64,000 bases of DNA from Symbiodinium natans. Taxonomy: Eukaryota; Sar; Dinophyceae; Suessiales; Symbiodiniaceae. The translations under genes were made by a program, and so were the position numbers. This document shows positions 52,921 through 61,501 of this stretch, in pieces; position 1 is the first letter of the stretch; the number at the start of each line of letters is the position of its first letter. The notes under the pieces are model-generated. The model had not been told where the DNA came from, made no database searches, and was given only the letters and a program-made list of their open reading frames with translations. The stretch spans positions 112,001 through 176,000 of the forward strand of contig CAJNDS010002847.1 in assembly GCA_905221605.1 (NCBI GenBank), given 5' to 3'.

Positions 52921-54356
52921 TGCATGTAGCTGAAGGGAAGAAACCCTCCAGATTGCCTCCATTGAATTACCCCACGGGAGGTCCTGCAAGTGGTGGATAT
53001 GCAAGTGGACCACCTGGTTTAACACATGTTCCGATTACTTCCGTGCCGTCAGGTGTTGATGGTTCTGCCGCAACTCTGGGGAACCAGCCCGGTTTTGTTT
53101 CAGCTCGGGAAACTGCAACGCAAGAGAACTCAGCAGGATCGGGCGGATATACAATGGTGGATGATGTTCCGTATCGGTGGAAAATGGTCGCTGGGAAGTT
53201 GGAATTAGAAAAGGTTCCGCTCACAGCTGTTACGCCTGGTATAGGACATGGACTACCTCAAGGGCCTGGTGGTAGGGTCAGTTTACCTCCTGGAGCAGTG
53301 GTGCCTCGTGGTATGCCAATCACTGGTGATAGTTCTGGAACCGAACGTCCGGAGGCTCTCGGGAAGCATGTGATGAGCCTTCCAACTTTGGCAGACTACA
53401 CACCAAGCAATCCGACTGCACTGGGTGATTGGATCGCAATGATCGAACCAATGTTGTCTTCACTGACAGATACAGGAAGAGTGTGGTGGCAATGCGTCTA
53501 CTCAAAGGCATATCAAGCGTATGCCAAATGGTTGAGTGTTTCTCCGCTGGAAAGGTTGGGCATCAAGGCTGAGCTGGAAGGGCTCAAAGTGGTTCAAACT
53601 GTGCATGTTTTGTTGGAGCAGAGAGCGGTGTCTTTGCTGTTACAGGCGATCCCGGAGAGATTGAAGACCGAGATCGGTTCCACTCGAATGTTGGGGTCAG
53701 TGATGATATTTTACAAATTGCTGACGGTCTACCAACCAGGTGGAGCAAATGAGCGCAGCACAATGTTGAACTTCTTGGTGCAACCATCTCCAGCAACCTC
53801 GCTCTCAGAGGCCATAAAGGGAGTGCGTCAATGGGCGCAATGGCGTTCCCGATTGAGGGAGTTGAGAGCGGCCGAGCCGGACGCTACCTTGCTTATCAAG
53901 GGATTGGATGGTTTGTCATCCGCGTTGCTGGCGAAACACCCTACGGTTCATTTCAGAGTGGCATCCTTTCGGGAGAAATTGGGGGTGGACTACTCGCCGA
54001 CCTCTGAAACTGCGACAAAACTAGCTGAAATGTTACAGGCAGAGTTTGAACTGCTATTGCATAGTGCTGGTGAACAAGAGGTGAAGCAGGACTCGGACGC
54101 CAAGAAAAGGGCCAGGTTAAACAAGGCCCAAAAGGGAACTGGTGACGAGACAGAGGAGGGTGACAAAGGCAAAGGGAAAGGAAAAAGGTACAGCGGAGAT
54201 GGTGAACGTCCTTTCTGTTGGATATATGGGAAGACCGATGCAGGTTGCAAGTTCGGATCCCGCTGCAAATTTCGCCATGACAAAGACTCCCTTGAGCGAG
54301 GAAGATGTTTTGAGTGTGGGGCCGTTGGCCATCTGCAGCCGCAATGTCCATATTAG
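52756..54356 (+). CDS. gag: Gag main part with CCCH and CCHC zinc fingers
   Basis: The first ATG in frame is 52776; the real protein enters by frame continuity from the preceding ORF. Residues about 190-430 (numbered from 52776) form a helical capsid-type domain (LGDWIAMIEPMLSSL, VWWQCVYSKAYQAYAKW, MLNFLVQP, and so on), resembling Gag of dinoflagellate and plant copia elements. After an acidic/Lys-Gly linker come C481-x9-C491-x5-C497-x3-H501 (CCCH-type) and C511-x2-C514-x4-H519-x4-C524 (CCHC knuckle). Both are RNA-binding finger types. A CCCH finger in Gag is unusual. The frame ends at a TAG two codons after the knuckle, with the same frame open again afterwards. Confidence 0.75.
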
Positions 54357-55004
54357 GATGGTGCAAGTTCCAATGTGGACTCAAATCCTGAGAGGAGTAG
54401 ATCTAAAGGGAATTCTCCCAAAGGGGGAAAGGGCGGCAAAGGTGCGAAATGGGGAAATGCCAAAAAGGCAGAGGTAGCTGAAGGGGGAGATGAGACGGCT
54501 AATGCGGGATTGGATAAAGGTTCTGCAAGTCCCTCATCACCATCAACACCCAATCAAGTCCTTGCTGAAGCGTTGGAAGTGCTGAAATCCATGAAGCTGT
54601 CATCAGCACAGTCAGCATCAAGCGGGGATCCCAGTGTTCGAATGTTATGTGGCTCTGGGTTGTTTCAGCAGGAAGGGAGAGTGGCGTTGGTGGATACAGC
54701 TGCTACGCATCTTGTGCGGACGCTTTTTCCATGGGAATGTTTACCCGACACTACTGTTATGGTGCAAAGCGCGCTTGGTGGTGTGACAATGAGGATTACA
54801 GAGAAAGGGACGTTGATTAGGGAAGACAATGGGCCCCTGATTATCCCTCTCTGGTTGATTTTGGAGTTTGGGGCGAACCTCACCGTGATCAATGGGATGT
54901 GTCACGTGAGTGCAAAATCTTCGCTGGACCAGCTCTTGTGGTTTGAACATGGCTGTTTGGTTATGGATAACAAAACAGCTGAAAAAAATGGTTTTGCATG
55001 CTGA
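54357..55004 (+). CDS. First retropepsin-like domain (DTAA active site)
   Basis: This is the same frame as the preceding gag ORF after the TAG at 54354-54356; the first ATG is 54375. Residues 1-60 are basic, Gly/Ser-rich linker. The active-site-like loop is V-A-L-V-D-T-A-A-T-H-L-V-R (near 54690), then PWECLP and MRITEKGTLI strands. Ala replaces the usual Gly after D-T. The segment aligns over its whole length with the second protease domain 500 bp downstream. The ORF ends at a heptanucleotide A run (54982-54988), where the similarity passes to the +1 frame. Confidence 0.65.
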   Translation, partial: DGASSNVDSNPERSRSKGNSPKGGKGGKGAKWGNAKKAEVAEGGDETANAGLDKGSASPSSPSTPNQVLAEALEVLKSMKLSSAQSASSGDPSVRMLCGSGLFQQEGRVALVDTAATHLVRTLFPWECLPDTTVMVQSALGGVTMRITEKGTLIREDNGPLIIPLWLILEFGANLTVINGMCHVSAKSSLDQLLWFEHGCLVMDNKTAEKNGFAC

Positions 55005-55680
55005 AAGGCAGCGTGCGTCTTGGTCCCATTCTCAATGGAGGAATGGAAGGGCGGACTGTGGAGTCGGTTCGTCGGATGCCACGTTGTTGCCGAAGCAGGG
55101 AGAAGGCCGAGGAGTATGCGTTCTACATGTGGCGGTTTCTGACACCAATGAGTGTTCGGGAATGGGCATGTTGGACTCGGGAGCATCACATCCTCTCAGA
55201 TCACTTCGTCCTGGTGAACAGCTTCCGCAGCAAAAGGTGTTGGTGTCTTTAGCTGTTGGATCTCGGGAGATGTGTATTACCCCAGGTGGGACCCTGGTAA
55301 CTCCTGAAATGGTAGATCCACTAGTGCCAATTGGCAAAGCGAGCGCCGTGGTTGGTCTCAGAGTTCAGTGGCGTGGTGGCAAGTGCACAGCCTCACATCC
55401 TGTTCTGGGGGAACTTCGCGTTCGTGATCTGAATGGGTGCCCTTGTTTGGAAAAGGAGGTGGCGCTTCAGATCATTGATGAAATGGATTGGTGCTCACCA
55501 AAGCAAGCTTTGAAGGTGGCACGTATGGTTCAAGGGTGTCCGAATACGGACAACGAGGTGGCTGTAAAACGTCGTTGCAAAGCGCAGCACGGACAGCGTC
55601 AGCGAATGAGGAGGAGTTCGTCCAGGCATGCTGGAGATTTCTTCGGTGGTATTATGGGGATATACCAGAAAATATGCTGA
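54910..55680 (+). CDS. Second retropepsin-like domain (DSGA active site)
   Basis: The active-site loop is G-M-L-D-S-G-A-S-H-P-L-R (near 55170), followed by PGEQLP, VSLAVGSREMCITPGGTLV and the I-G-K-A-S-A-V-V-G-L-R-V hydrophobic strand. D-S-G-A is the standard copia protease signature. Similarity to the first domain (D-[ST]-[AG]-A-[ST]-H-x-x-R, P-x-E-x-L-P, G-T-L-[IV], G-C-x-C/V) shows a tandem duplication. The protein-like signal leaves this frame near 55590-55610. Confidence 0.7.
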   Translation: MQNLRWTSSCGLNMAVWLWITKQLKKMVLHAERQRASWSHSQWRNGRADCGVGSSDATLLPKQGEGRGVCVLHVAVSDTNECSGMGMLDSGASHPLRSLRPGEQLPQQKVLVSLAVGSREMCITPGGTLVTPEMVDPLVPIGKASAVVGLRVQWRGGKCTASHPVLGELRVRDLNGCPCLEKEVALQIIDEMDWCSPKQALKVARMVQGCPNTDNEVAVKRRCKAQHGQRQRMRRSSSRHAGDFFGGIMGIYQKIC

Positions 55681-55838
55681 TGGAGCTGTTGCCACGTGGA
55701 GATATTGCGGCGTTGCCTTTCAACCGTCATAAAAGGAGACGGCTGGCACGAGCAAAAGGGTGGTGGTACACCTATTTTCGGGAAAACAAAAATGGCATTT
55801 TCCCAGTCGGGATGTGGAGGTACTGGAGCTGGATTTGA
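55590..55838 (+). CDS. Linker between protease and methyltransferase-like domain (frame fragment)
   Basis: This fragment continues the polyprotein in a third frame: SANEEEFVQACWRFLRWYYG, then DIPENMLMELLPRGDIAALP, then FNRHKRRRLARAKG. The conserved signal then moves to the next frame at about 55758, where VVVHLFSG begins. The ORF itself is open from the ATG at 55488, but its first part is off-frame. It is basic and Leu/Arg-rich, and no domain is recognised. Confidence 0.5.
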   Translation, partial: RTASANEEEFVQACWRFLRWYYGDIPENMLMELLPRGDIAALPFNRHKRRRLARAKGWWYTYFRENKNGIFPVGMWRYWSWI

Positions 55839-58204
55839 CAAAAGGTGGTGACCTACATAATTCGAGCGTCTGGAAGTATCTTCTGCATCTGGCGGCTGAA
55901 GGAAAGGTGGTTGCTGTGGTTGGAGGACCTCCGTGCAGGACAGTGTCAAGGTTGAGAGGTGAAGACGGTGGTCCACCTGTATTACGCCGACGCTGTGGGC
56001 CTGAACGGTTGGGATTAAAGAGTCTTCCTTGGCCACATCAAGAATTAGCTCAAAAGGATGGTGTTTTACTTCTGAAGATGCTTTTCCTATATGACGTGGC
56101 GGTGCATTCAAGGTGTGGAACTGCTGAAGTCATCAATGGAAGTTCTGTCTTCTTTGGCATGGAAAGCCCTGGGGACCCTGAACTCATAGGGAAAGATTTC
56201 TCTCAGAATGGCAAAACGGTCTTGAGTGCTGAGGATCTGGTGGATGGTTCTCAGGAAGGGCTCTCAAGTCCTACCTTCTGGAGTTGGCCAGAGGTGAAAA
56301 GTTTTTGTGAGCGTTATGGAATGTACGCTGCACATTTTGATCAAGGAGCATTGGGACATGCTCTGGTGAAACCTACGACTTTCCTGGTGTCTGATATGGA
56401 ACTATGGGAATCGTTTGAACAGGTTCGCGTGGTTGTTCCGTGGTCAGCAACATTCGCTTCTACCCTGGAAGAGCGTATTGGACAATCCTCCATATGGGCG
56501 CGATGGGCGTTTGGATTGGTTAAAAGAATACGTCACAGGTTGGCAAAATGGTTGCATGAGAGCGATGCTGAACGGGAAGCTATGGTGTTAAAAAAGGAAG
56601 AACGAGAAGGGACGTTACGGAGGTTAACAGCTGAGGAGCGAGCTTTCCGTGACCATTGCCTAAGGGGGCATATTCCTTTCAGACGTGATTGTCAAATCTG
56701 TGTGTCTGCCGCTGGAAAGGAGCGTCGCCATTTGAGGCGGAAGCATGGGGATGCTTACACTTTATCATTGGACTTAGCGGGTCCATACAAGTGTTCAAAG
56801 GATGCTCACCAGCAGAAGCCACGACACGCTGTTATTGGTGTGTATCAATTTCCAATGTTGGATCCCAATGTGGGTCGCCCTCCAGAAAAGGAGGAAGATG
56901 CGGATGAGGTGGAAGATCAGGTGGCAGATGATGGTACTGGTGTTGGAGAATGGTTAGGCGATGCAGTCGCGAACTTTGAGGAGGAAGGCTCGGCACCGGT
57001 GGAACCTGCGCCAGTTCTGGAAGCGGAGGTGTTGAAAATTCAAGCTTCTGAGAAATCCTGGAAGGAACTGAAGGACCACTTGACCCAACCTGTCCGTATG
57101 ATCAACTTCGTTATGGTGGAGCCGATTGTGGATAAACAGCAAACAACTGTTTTGTCGGCAGTTCAAAGGATGATGGTGCGCTTGCAGAGACATGGGTATC
57201 CGGTGTTGAGAATCCACTCAGATCGAGCGGGGGAGTTTGTCAATGCACGCTTCCGCTCCTTTTGTGAAACTCGTCTGATATATAGGACCACTGGTGATCC
57301 TGGAGTCCCGCAAACAAATGGGCGCGCTGAAGCATGTGTGGGTTTATTCAAACGTGGTGTCAGGTCGCTCTTAAAGGAGGCGCGACTCGGGCCGGCGTAC
57401 TGGGCACTGGCTGCTCGCCATTGGTCAATGTTACGGTGGCAGAAAGCTGAAAGGGAGTTGGGGTTAAATCCTAAAGCATTGCTTCCCTTTGGTGCTCAGA
57501 TTCAAGTCAAACGTCGTCCATGGGAGTTGCTGGGTCCGGATGGAACAAAGAAAGGTCGGCAATGGGTCGATCGTACGCAGCCTGCGCTTCTTTTGGGTCC
57601 ATGCGATGACCTACCTGGTGGTTATTGGGTGGAAGCTCAAGGGACTGCAAAAGATCCGGATGAACTGGTGTTATTTCCCTGCACTACGATTTTTTCCAAT
57701 ATAAAGGACCCGCCTGAATTGGAGCTGGAAGGGGTGGTAGAAGAACAGGAGCCTTCTCCTCCAGAGCATCGTCTCAAGGGGAAAAAACCGGCGCTTCGGT
57801 TCGCTGATGAGGAAGGTCCTCCTTTACCTCCGCCTCGCGATCCTCCAGTTCGTCATCGGTTAAATGAAAAAAGCCCGGCCTCTTCACTGCGTGGTCATGT
57901 GGGCTCCTTGCGCTTGCTTCGCAAGCGGGGGGAGAGTCCGCCCTTAGAAATTTTCGAGGATGACATGCAGGGTCTGGGGGAGCTGGAAGAAAATGCAGAT
58001 GTTGAGGACAATGTTCCTGGTGATGAGTATTGGCCGACTTGCTGTTCTCCTCATGAAAATGCTTATTCAAAAGTGAGACTGCTGGGGATGGAACACAGTT
58101 GGAAAAAGAAGAGCAAAAAGCCAAGTCAATGTATGAAAGGTCTATGTATGATTACGTGGACTGTGAGGAGCTTCTGGAAGGGATTGTATACCCAAAGAGG
58201 GTGA
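55760..58204 (+). CDS. pol: Pol part 1: C5-methyltransferase-like domain plus integrase
   Basis: Numbering is from the GTG at 55760; translation is by frame continuity, not an ATG. Residues 1-225 have a methyltransferase-like layout: motif I-like V-H-L-F-S-G (3-8), an acidic strand L-E-L-D (22-25), motif IV-like V-V-G-G-P-P-C (53-59, Cys59 in the catalytic position), motif VI-like G-M-E-S-P (133-137, Glu135), and a late GHALVKPTTFLVSD block. Integrase follows: H299, H304, C311, C314 zinc site; D338, D488, E524, with exactly 35 residues between the last two. An acidic insert (370-420) sits inside the integrase core. After 590 there is a Pro/Glu-rich linker. Copia elements with DNA methyltransferase domains have been reported from dinoflagellates. 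Activity of this copy is unproven. Confidence 0.75.
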   Translation: MVVHLFSGKQKWHFPSRDVEVLELDLTKGGDLHNSSVWKYLLHLAAEGKVVAVVGGPPCRTVSRLRGEDGGPPVLRRRCGPERLGLKSLPWPHQELAQKDGVLLLKMLFLYDVAVHSRCGTAEVINGSSVFFGMESPGDPELIGKDFSQNGKTVLSAEDLVDGSQEGLSSPTFWSWPEVKSFCERYGMYAAHFDQGALGHALVKPTTFLVSDMELWESFEQVRVVVPWSATFASTLEERIGQSSIWARWAFGLVKRIRHRLAKWLHESDAEREAMVLKKEEREGTLRRLTAEERAFRDHCLRGHIPFRRDCQICVSAAGKERRHLRRKHGDAYTLSLDLAGPYKCSKDAHQQKPRHAVIGVYQFPMLDPNVGRPPEKEEDADEVEDQVADDGTGVGEWLGDAVANFEEEGSAPVEPAPVLEAEVLKIQASEKSWKELKDHLTQPVRMINFVMVEPIVDKQQTTVLSAVQRMMVRLQRHGYPVLRIHSDRAGEFVNARFRSFCETRLIYRTTGDPGVPQTNGRAEACVGLFKRGVRSLLKEARLGPAYWALAARHWSMLRWQKAERELGLNPKALLPFGAQIQVKRRPWELLGPDGTKKGRQWVDRTQPALLLGPCDDLPGGYWVEAQGTAKDPDELVLFPCTTIFSNIKDPPELELEGVVEEQEPSPPEHRLKGKKPALRFADEEGPPLPPPRDPPVRHRLNEKSPASSLRGHVGSLRLLRKRGESPPLEIFEDDMQGLGELEENADVEDNVPGDEYWPTCCSPHENAYSKVRLLGMEHSWKKKSKKPSQCMKGLCMITWTVRSFWKGLYTQRG

Positions 58205-59940
58205 ATCGAAGAGGTGGTATTAACAATTGGTGCACAAGTACGCGAGCTCTGGTGTTGGGCCACTATACTCGTGGCGGAGTGTGTGGTATTACAAAAGAGA
58301 CTTATAGAAGGCCATGGCTATGTCGTTATCTGGCATCATTCGTGAGACACCACAATCCTGAAGCCAAATTTTCTGCTCTTCAGATCTCGTGCAATGCTCC
58401 GGTGTCATTGCAAAGGGATAGTCACAATGAAAAGCATTGCTGCAATTATGTGTGTGGCTTTGGTGACTATAAAGATGGTCAGCTGTGGGTTGAGGATGAA
58501 AAGGTTTTAGAGGAAGGAGCTGAAGTGGTGGAGCAATCCTATGGGAAGAAAGTCTTACCTGGAAAATTGGTGGATATCCACTGGAACTTCATGTCGTTCT
58601 TTCCGAGAAAGCTGCATGGCCCTATGCCTTGGAAAGGGAACAGGGTATCCTTGACAGGGTACACACCTGCTTTTATGGAGCGTTTGAGCTACAAGGATAG
58701 GTGCTATCTTCTCCAATGTAAGTTTCCTCTTCCGGAACCACAAGCTGAAGAAGGTGAAAAAAGGAAATGGTTAAAAATGACGCTGAAAGAAACCTCGCTG
58801 GACGACCTTGCAGAGGAAGTCGACTACGCTGTGTTCGAAGCGCATCAATGGGCTCTAGAGGAGCATTTGAGTATTCGACGCCTAATTGCTGAACAGGAAT
58901 GTTGCATTTTGGACGAGTTCCATGGATCGGCCACTGAGTCGAATGAGGAAAAAGGATCAGAGACTAGAGAATGGCTGGTTAAAGCAAAAAGGGCTGAGGA
59001 ACAGCTCTCGAAGTTTTTGGTCAAAGCAGCTCAAGTTCAGCAAATGGTACAAGAAAACACCGCGCTTGAGGCAGCAGAGGAGGTTGAGTTCCTGCAAACA
59101 AAAACAATCCCTACGCAAGAAGCCATGCAAGAGCTGGAAAAGTGGAGGGAATCATTGTCGGACGAGGTGACGTCTTTGGTGAAAGAGTTGGAGGTGGTGG
59201 AACCAACAACTCAAGAAAAGCTGGACAAATTGGCGGAAGAGCCTAATGCACCGGTGATTGAGTACGTTCCCAGTCTGGTGGTGTTTACCCGGAAGCAAGG
59301 GACAGGGAGGCGACGTGCCCGTATCTGTGCATGTGGAAATTTTATTTCGTCAACGGCAGCTACAGAATATGAAGGGCCGAGGTCCCTCAGTCGTCACTCG
59401 CTGTACGCTCCAGGTTTAGACTCAACTACATTCAGGTGTCAAGTGAGGCACGCAGCATATATGGTGTGGATCATCGCTGGTTTAGACATTTCCAAAGCTT
59501 TTCTGACGGCGCCGATGAATAGGGCGCAAAGAGAAGGGCGTCTGGTGGTGGTGCAGCCCCCAAGGGCGGCGGTGAAATTGGGTCTTTGCACAAAGGAGGA
59601 GCGGTGGATTGTGAGAAAGGCCTTGTACGGTTTGGCCGAAAGTCCTGCAGCATGGGTGGAGTGGCGAGACCAACGTCTTCAAGGTATGTCTTGGGTGTCA
59701 AAGGATGGACAAGCAATGAGCTTTCAGAGGTCCAATGCAGACCCAAGTCTGTTCCTTATTATGGCGCAAGAGAAGCCGGAAGGTGCAAGCAAGTTGGTAG
59801 GGACAATGGGTCTTTACGTGGATGATTTTTTGATGGCTGGGACTATGACAGTGCTCCGGGAAGCCTTGGAACAGATCAGGAAGGAGTGGAAACTTCTGAA
59901 CCCGAGTTCTGTGGTCCAGGCTGTGGTGATGGATTCCTGA
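58099..59940 (+). CDS. pol: Pol part 2: dioxygenase-like region plus reverse transcriptase
   Basis: Numbering is from the ATG at 58099. Residues about 45-190 resemble the 2-oxoglutarate/Fe(II) dioxygenase fold: LQRDSHN (104-110) in the place of the H-x-D metal motif, GFGDYKDGQLW (120-130), distal H173 in KLHGPMPW, and NRVSLTGYT (181-189) with the Arg that would bind 2-oxoglutarate. The first metal His appears replaced by Gln105. This call is tentative. Residues 200-390 are helical linker. The RT covers about 393-600: RRRARICACGN, GLDISKAFLTAP (D463), KALYGLAESPAAW and YVDD (573-576). The frame ends by frameshift near 59885, and the thumb and RNase H continue in the next ORF. Confidence 0.75.
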   Translation: MEKEEQKAKSMYERSMYDYVDCEELLEGIVYPKRVNRRGGINNWCTSTRALVLGHYTRGGVCGITKETYRRPWLCRYLASFVRHHNPEAKFSALQISCNAPVSLQRDSHNEKHCCNYVCGFGDYKDGQLWVEDEKVLEEGAEVVEQSYGKKVLPGKLVDIHWNFMSFFPRKLHGPMPWKGNRVSLTGYTPAFMERLSYKDRCYLLQCKFPLPEPQAEEGEKRKWLKMTLKETSLDDLAEEVDYAVFEAHQWALEEHLSIRRLIAEQECCILDEFHGSATESNEEKGSETREWLVKAKRAEEQLSKFLVKAAQVQQMVQENTALEAAEEVEFLQTKTIPTQEAMQELEKWRESLSDEVTSLVKELEVVEPTTQEKLDKLAEEPNAPVIEYVPSLVVFTRKQGTGRRRARICACGNFISSTAATEYEGPRSLSRHSLYAPGLDSTTFRCQVRHAAYMVWIIAGLDISKAFLTAPMNRAQREGRLVVVQPPRAAVKLGLCTKEERWIVRKALYGLAESPAAWVEWRDQRLQGMSWVSKDGQAMSFQRSNADPSLFLIMAQEKPEGASKLVGTMGLYVDDFLMAGTMTVLREALEQIRKEWKLLNPSSVVQAVVMDS

Positions 59941-61316
59941 AGTTTTTGGGTGTCCAAATCTGGTATCGAAATGGCAGCTTCTTTCTCAACCAGGAGGACT
60001 TCGTGAGAGATTTGCTGAACCGACGAGGGTATCAGATCTATGAAACTGGAAAAGGGAGTAACCTGCCAATGGTGAAAGAAACTCCAGGTGAAGAAGAGGA
60101 GGTAGATATTCCTTCCTTGCGAGCGGCTCAAGGTGCCGTAGGGGAGTTCCTCTGGGTGGCAATCAAAACTCGACCTGATTTGGCGTTCTGCGCGAGCCAG
60201 TTGTCTTTGTGGACATCCCGAAGGCCGCGATTTGTGGTTAAAAAGGCTGAGGAGGTTTTCCGATACCTTGCTGCAACTCCAACGTTAGGCCTGACGTTCG
60301 GAGCAATCGCAACATGCGAAAAAGAAAGAAATGAGGTGTTGCGTTATGGACGAGGCGTTAAGGTGGTGGAGTCCTACGCGGATGCCAGCTTTGCGGCAGG
60401 TGAAAATGAAAAGAGCCACTCAGGAGCAGTGGTGGTGTGGGGTGATTGTCCAGTGATGTGGGCAACACAAAGACAATCAACGGTGGCTTTAAGTGCGGCT
60501 GAAGCTGAATTACATGCGTCCATAGAGGGAGCAACGATGATTCAGTCGTGCACCCCTATAATTGCCGCTTTGGTTGGAACAGGTGAAGAATCACTGCAAA
60601 AAGTGCTGTATACAGATTCGGTTTCGACATGCTCAATCATTCAATATCCGGCTGGAAGCTGGAGGACAAGACACCTGAGAATTCGAGCAGCCGGTGTCAG
60701 GTCTCTGGTAGACCGTGGTTATATGGTGATCGCGCACCTTCGCGGTGAGTATATGATCGCTGACCTGTTGACCAAATTGATGAGTGGACAGGTGTATGCA
60801 AAGCAAAAGGCACTTTGGGGTCTCCGACTGTTGGTACAAGGGACTGACTTGAAGAGGGCCTCGCTTGCAATGGCGGTCATGATGGTGGCTGCATCTCTGC
60901 AAGGGATGGCAACTGGTGGCGAAGAAGTGTCAACTGCTGGTTTCTTTTGCTCAGAAGAAGGGGTGTGCAAGGTCGCCAACACATCTACGGTGATGGTTCT
61001 GGCTCAAGGTATTGAAATGGTTATCAACAATTCAGACCTTGTTGCGTATTTGGTGGCAGCAATTATACTCTGGGAGTTGGCATGGTGCCTCTTTCGGCAG
61101 CTGTATAAAAGGCTGTGGGTTAAGAAAGTGGTGGTTATTCCTGCGAGTGCCACTTTGTATACAACAGTGGGTGGGAACTGTATGCACGCAAGCAGTGACT
61201 GTGATGTTCTGCGATATTCACAGCCCAGGGCTAAGACGCTTTGTAAGCATTGCCTCAAGGACGGCTGGGTGGTGAATGCCGAGTTCCTTGGTGAGGAACG
61301 GGCCGCGGGAACGTGA
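59886..61316 (+). CDS. pol: Pol part 3: RT thumb, RNase H and membrane-spanning C-terminal extension
   Basis: Numbering is from 59886 (a GTG; the frame is entered by shift). Residues 18-50 (FLKFLGVQIWY, VRDLLNRRGY) are the RT thumb/connection. RNase H spans about 155-300: YADASFA (D165), ALSAAEAELHA (E206), YTDS (D244) and MIADLLTK at the end, typical of copia. After the usual end the frame continues with hydrophobic segments at about 327-343 and 384-405, then a small Cys/His cluster: CMHASSDC (432-439), LCKHC (452-456). The stop is at 61314-61316. The extension is analogous in position to that of the first element but not obviously homologous. Confidence 0.8.
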   Translation: METSEPEFCGPGCGDGFLKFLGVQIWYRNGSFFLNQEDFVRDLLNRRGYQIYETGKGSNLPMVKETPGEEEEVDIPSLRAAQGAVGEFLWVAIKTRPDLAFCASQLSLWTSRRPRFVVKKAEEVFRYLAATPTLGLTFGAIATCEKERNEVLRYGRGVKVVESYADASFAAGENEKSHSGAVVVWGDCPVMWATQRQSTVALSAAEAELHASIEGATMIQSCTPIIAALVGTGEESLQKVLYTDSVSTCSIIQYPAGSWRTRHLRIRAAGVRSLVDRGYMVIAHLRGEYMIADLLTKLMSGQVYAKQKALWGLRLLVQGTDLKRASLAMAVMMVAASLQGMATGGEEVSTAGFFCSEEGVCKVANTSTVMVLAQGIEMVINNSDLVAYLVAAIILWELAWCLFRQLYKRLWVKKVVVIPASATLYTTVGGNCMHASSDCDVLRYSQPRAKTLCKHCLKDGWVVNAEFLGEERAAGT

Positions 61317-61471
61317 ATTTTTCAAGTGCGAGGTGATAAAATCCTCAATGGTGAAGGATTCGGCCAATGAGCTGAAGGTTCGTCCTGGATGACGTAAAAC
61401 CATAATGTGCATTTCAAGCAGCTGGCTGCTGCCTAAATGGCGGTTTTTGGCCAAAGATCTGCACCTCCAAT

Positions 61472-61495
61472 GTGTCCTAGGAAATCCTAGGACAC
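61472..61495. repeat. Perfect 11 bp inverted repeat before the 3' LTR
   Basis: GTGTCCTAGGA-AA-TCCTAGGACAC. It lies six bases upstream of the LTR, directly before the purine run. It could form a stable RNA hairpin near the plus-strand priming site. Confidence 0.85.
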
Positions 61496-61501
61496 GGGGA
61501 G
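61496..61501 (+). promoter_or_regulatory. Polypurine tract (short)
   Basis: GGGGAG directly precedes the TG of the 3' LTR, the position of the plus-strand primer. It is short, and the true primer may be defined with the adjacent hairpin. Confidence 0.5.
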
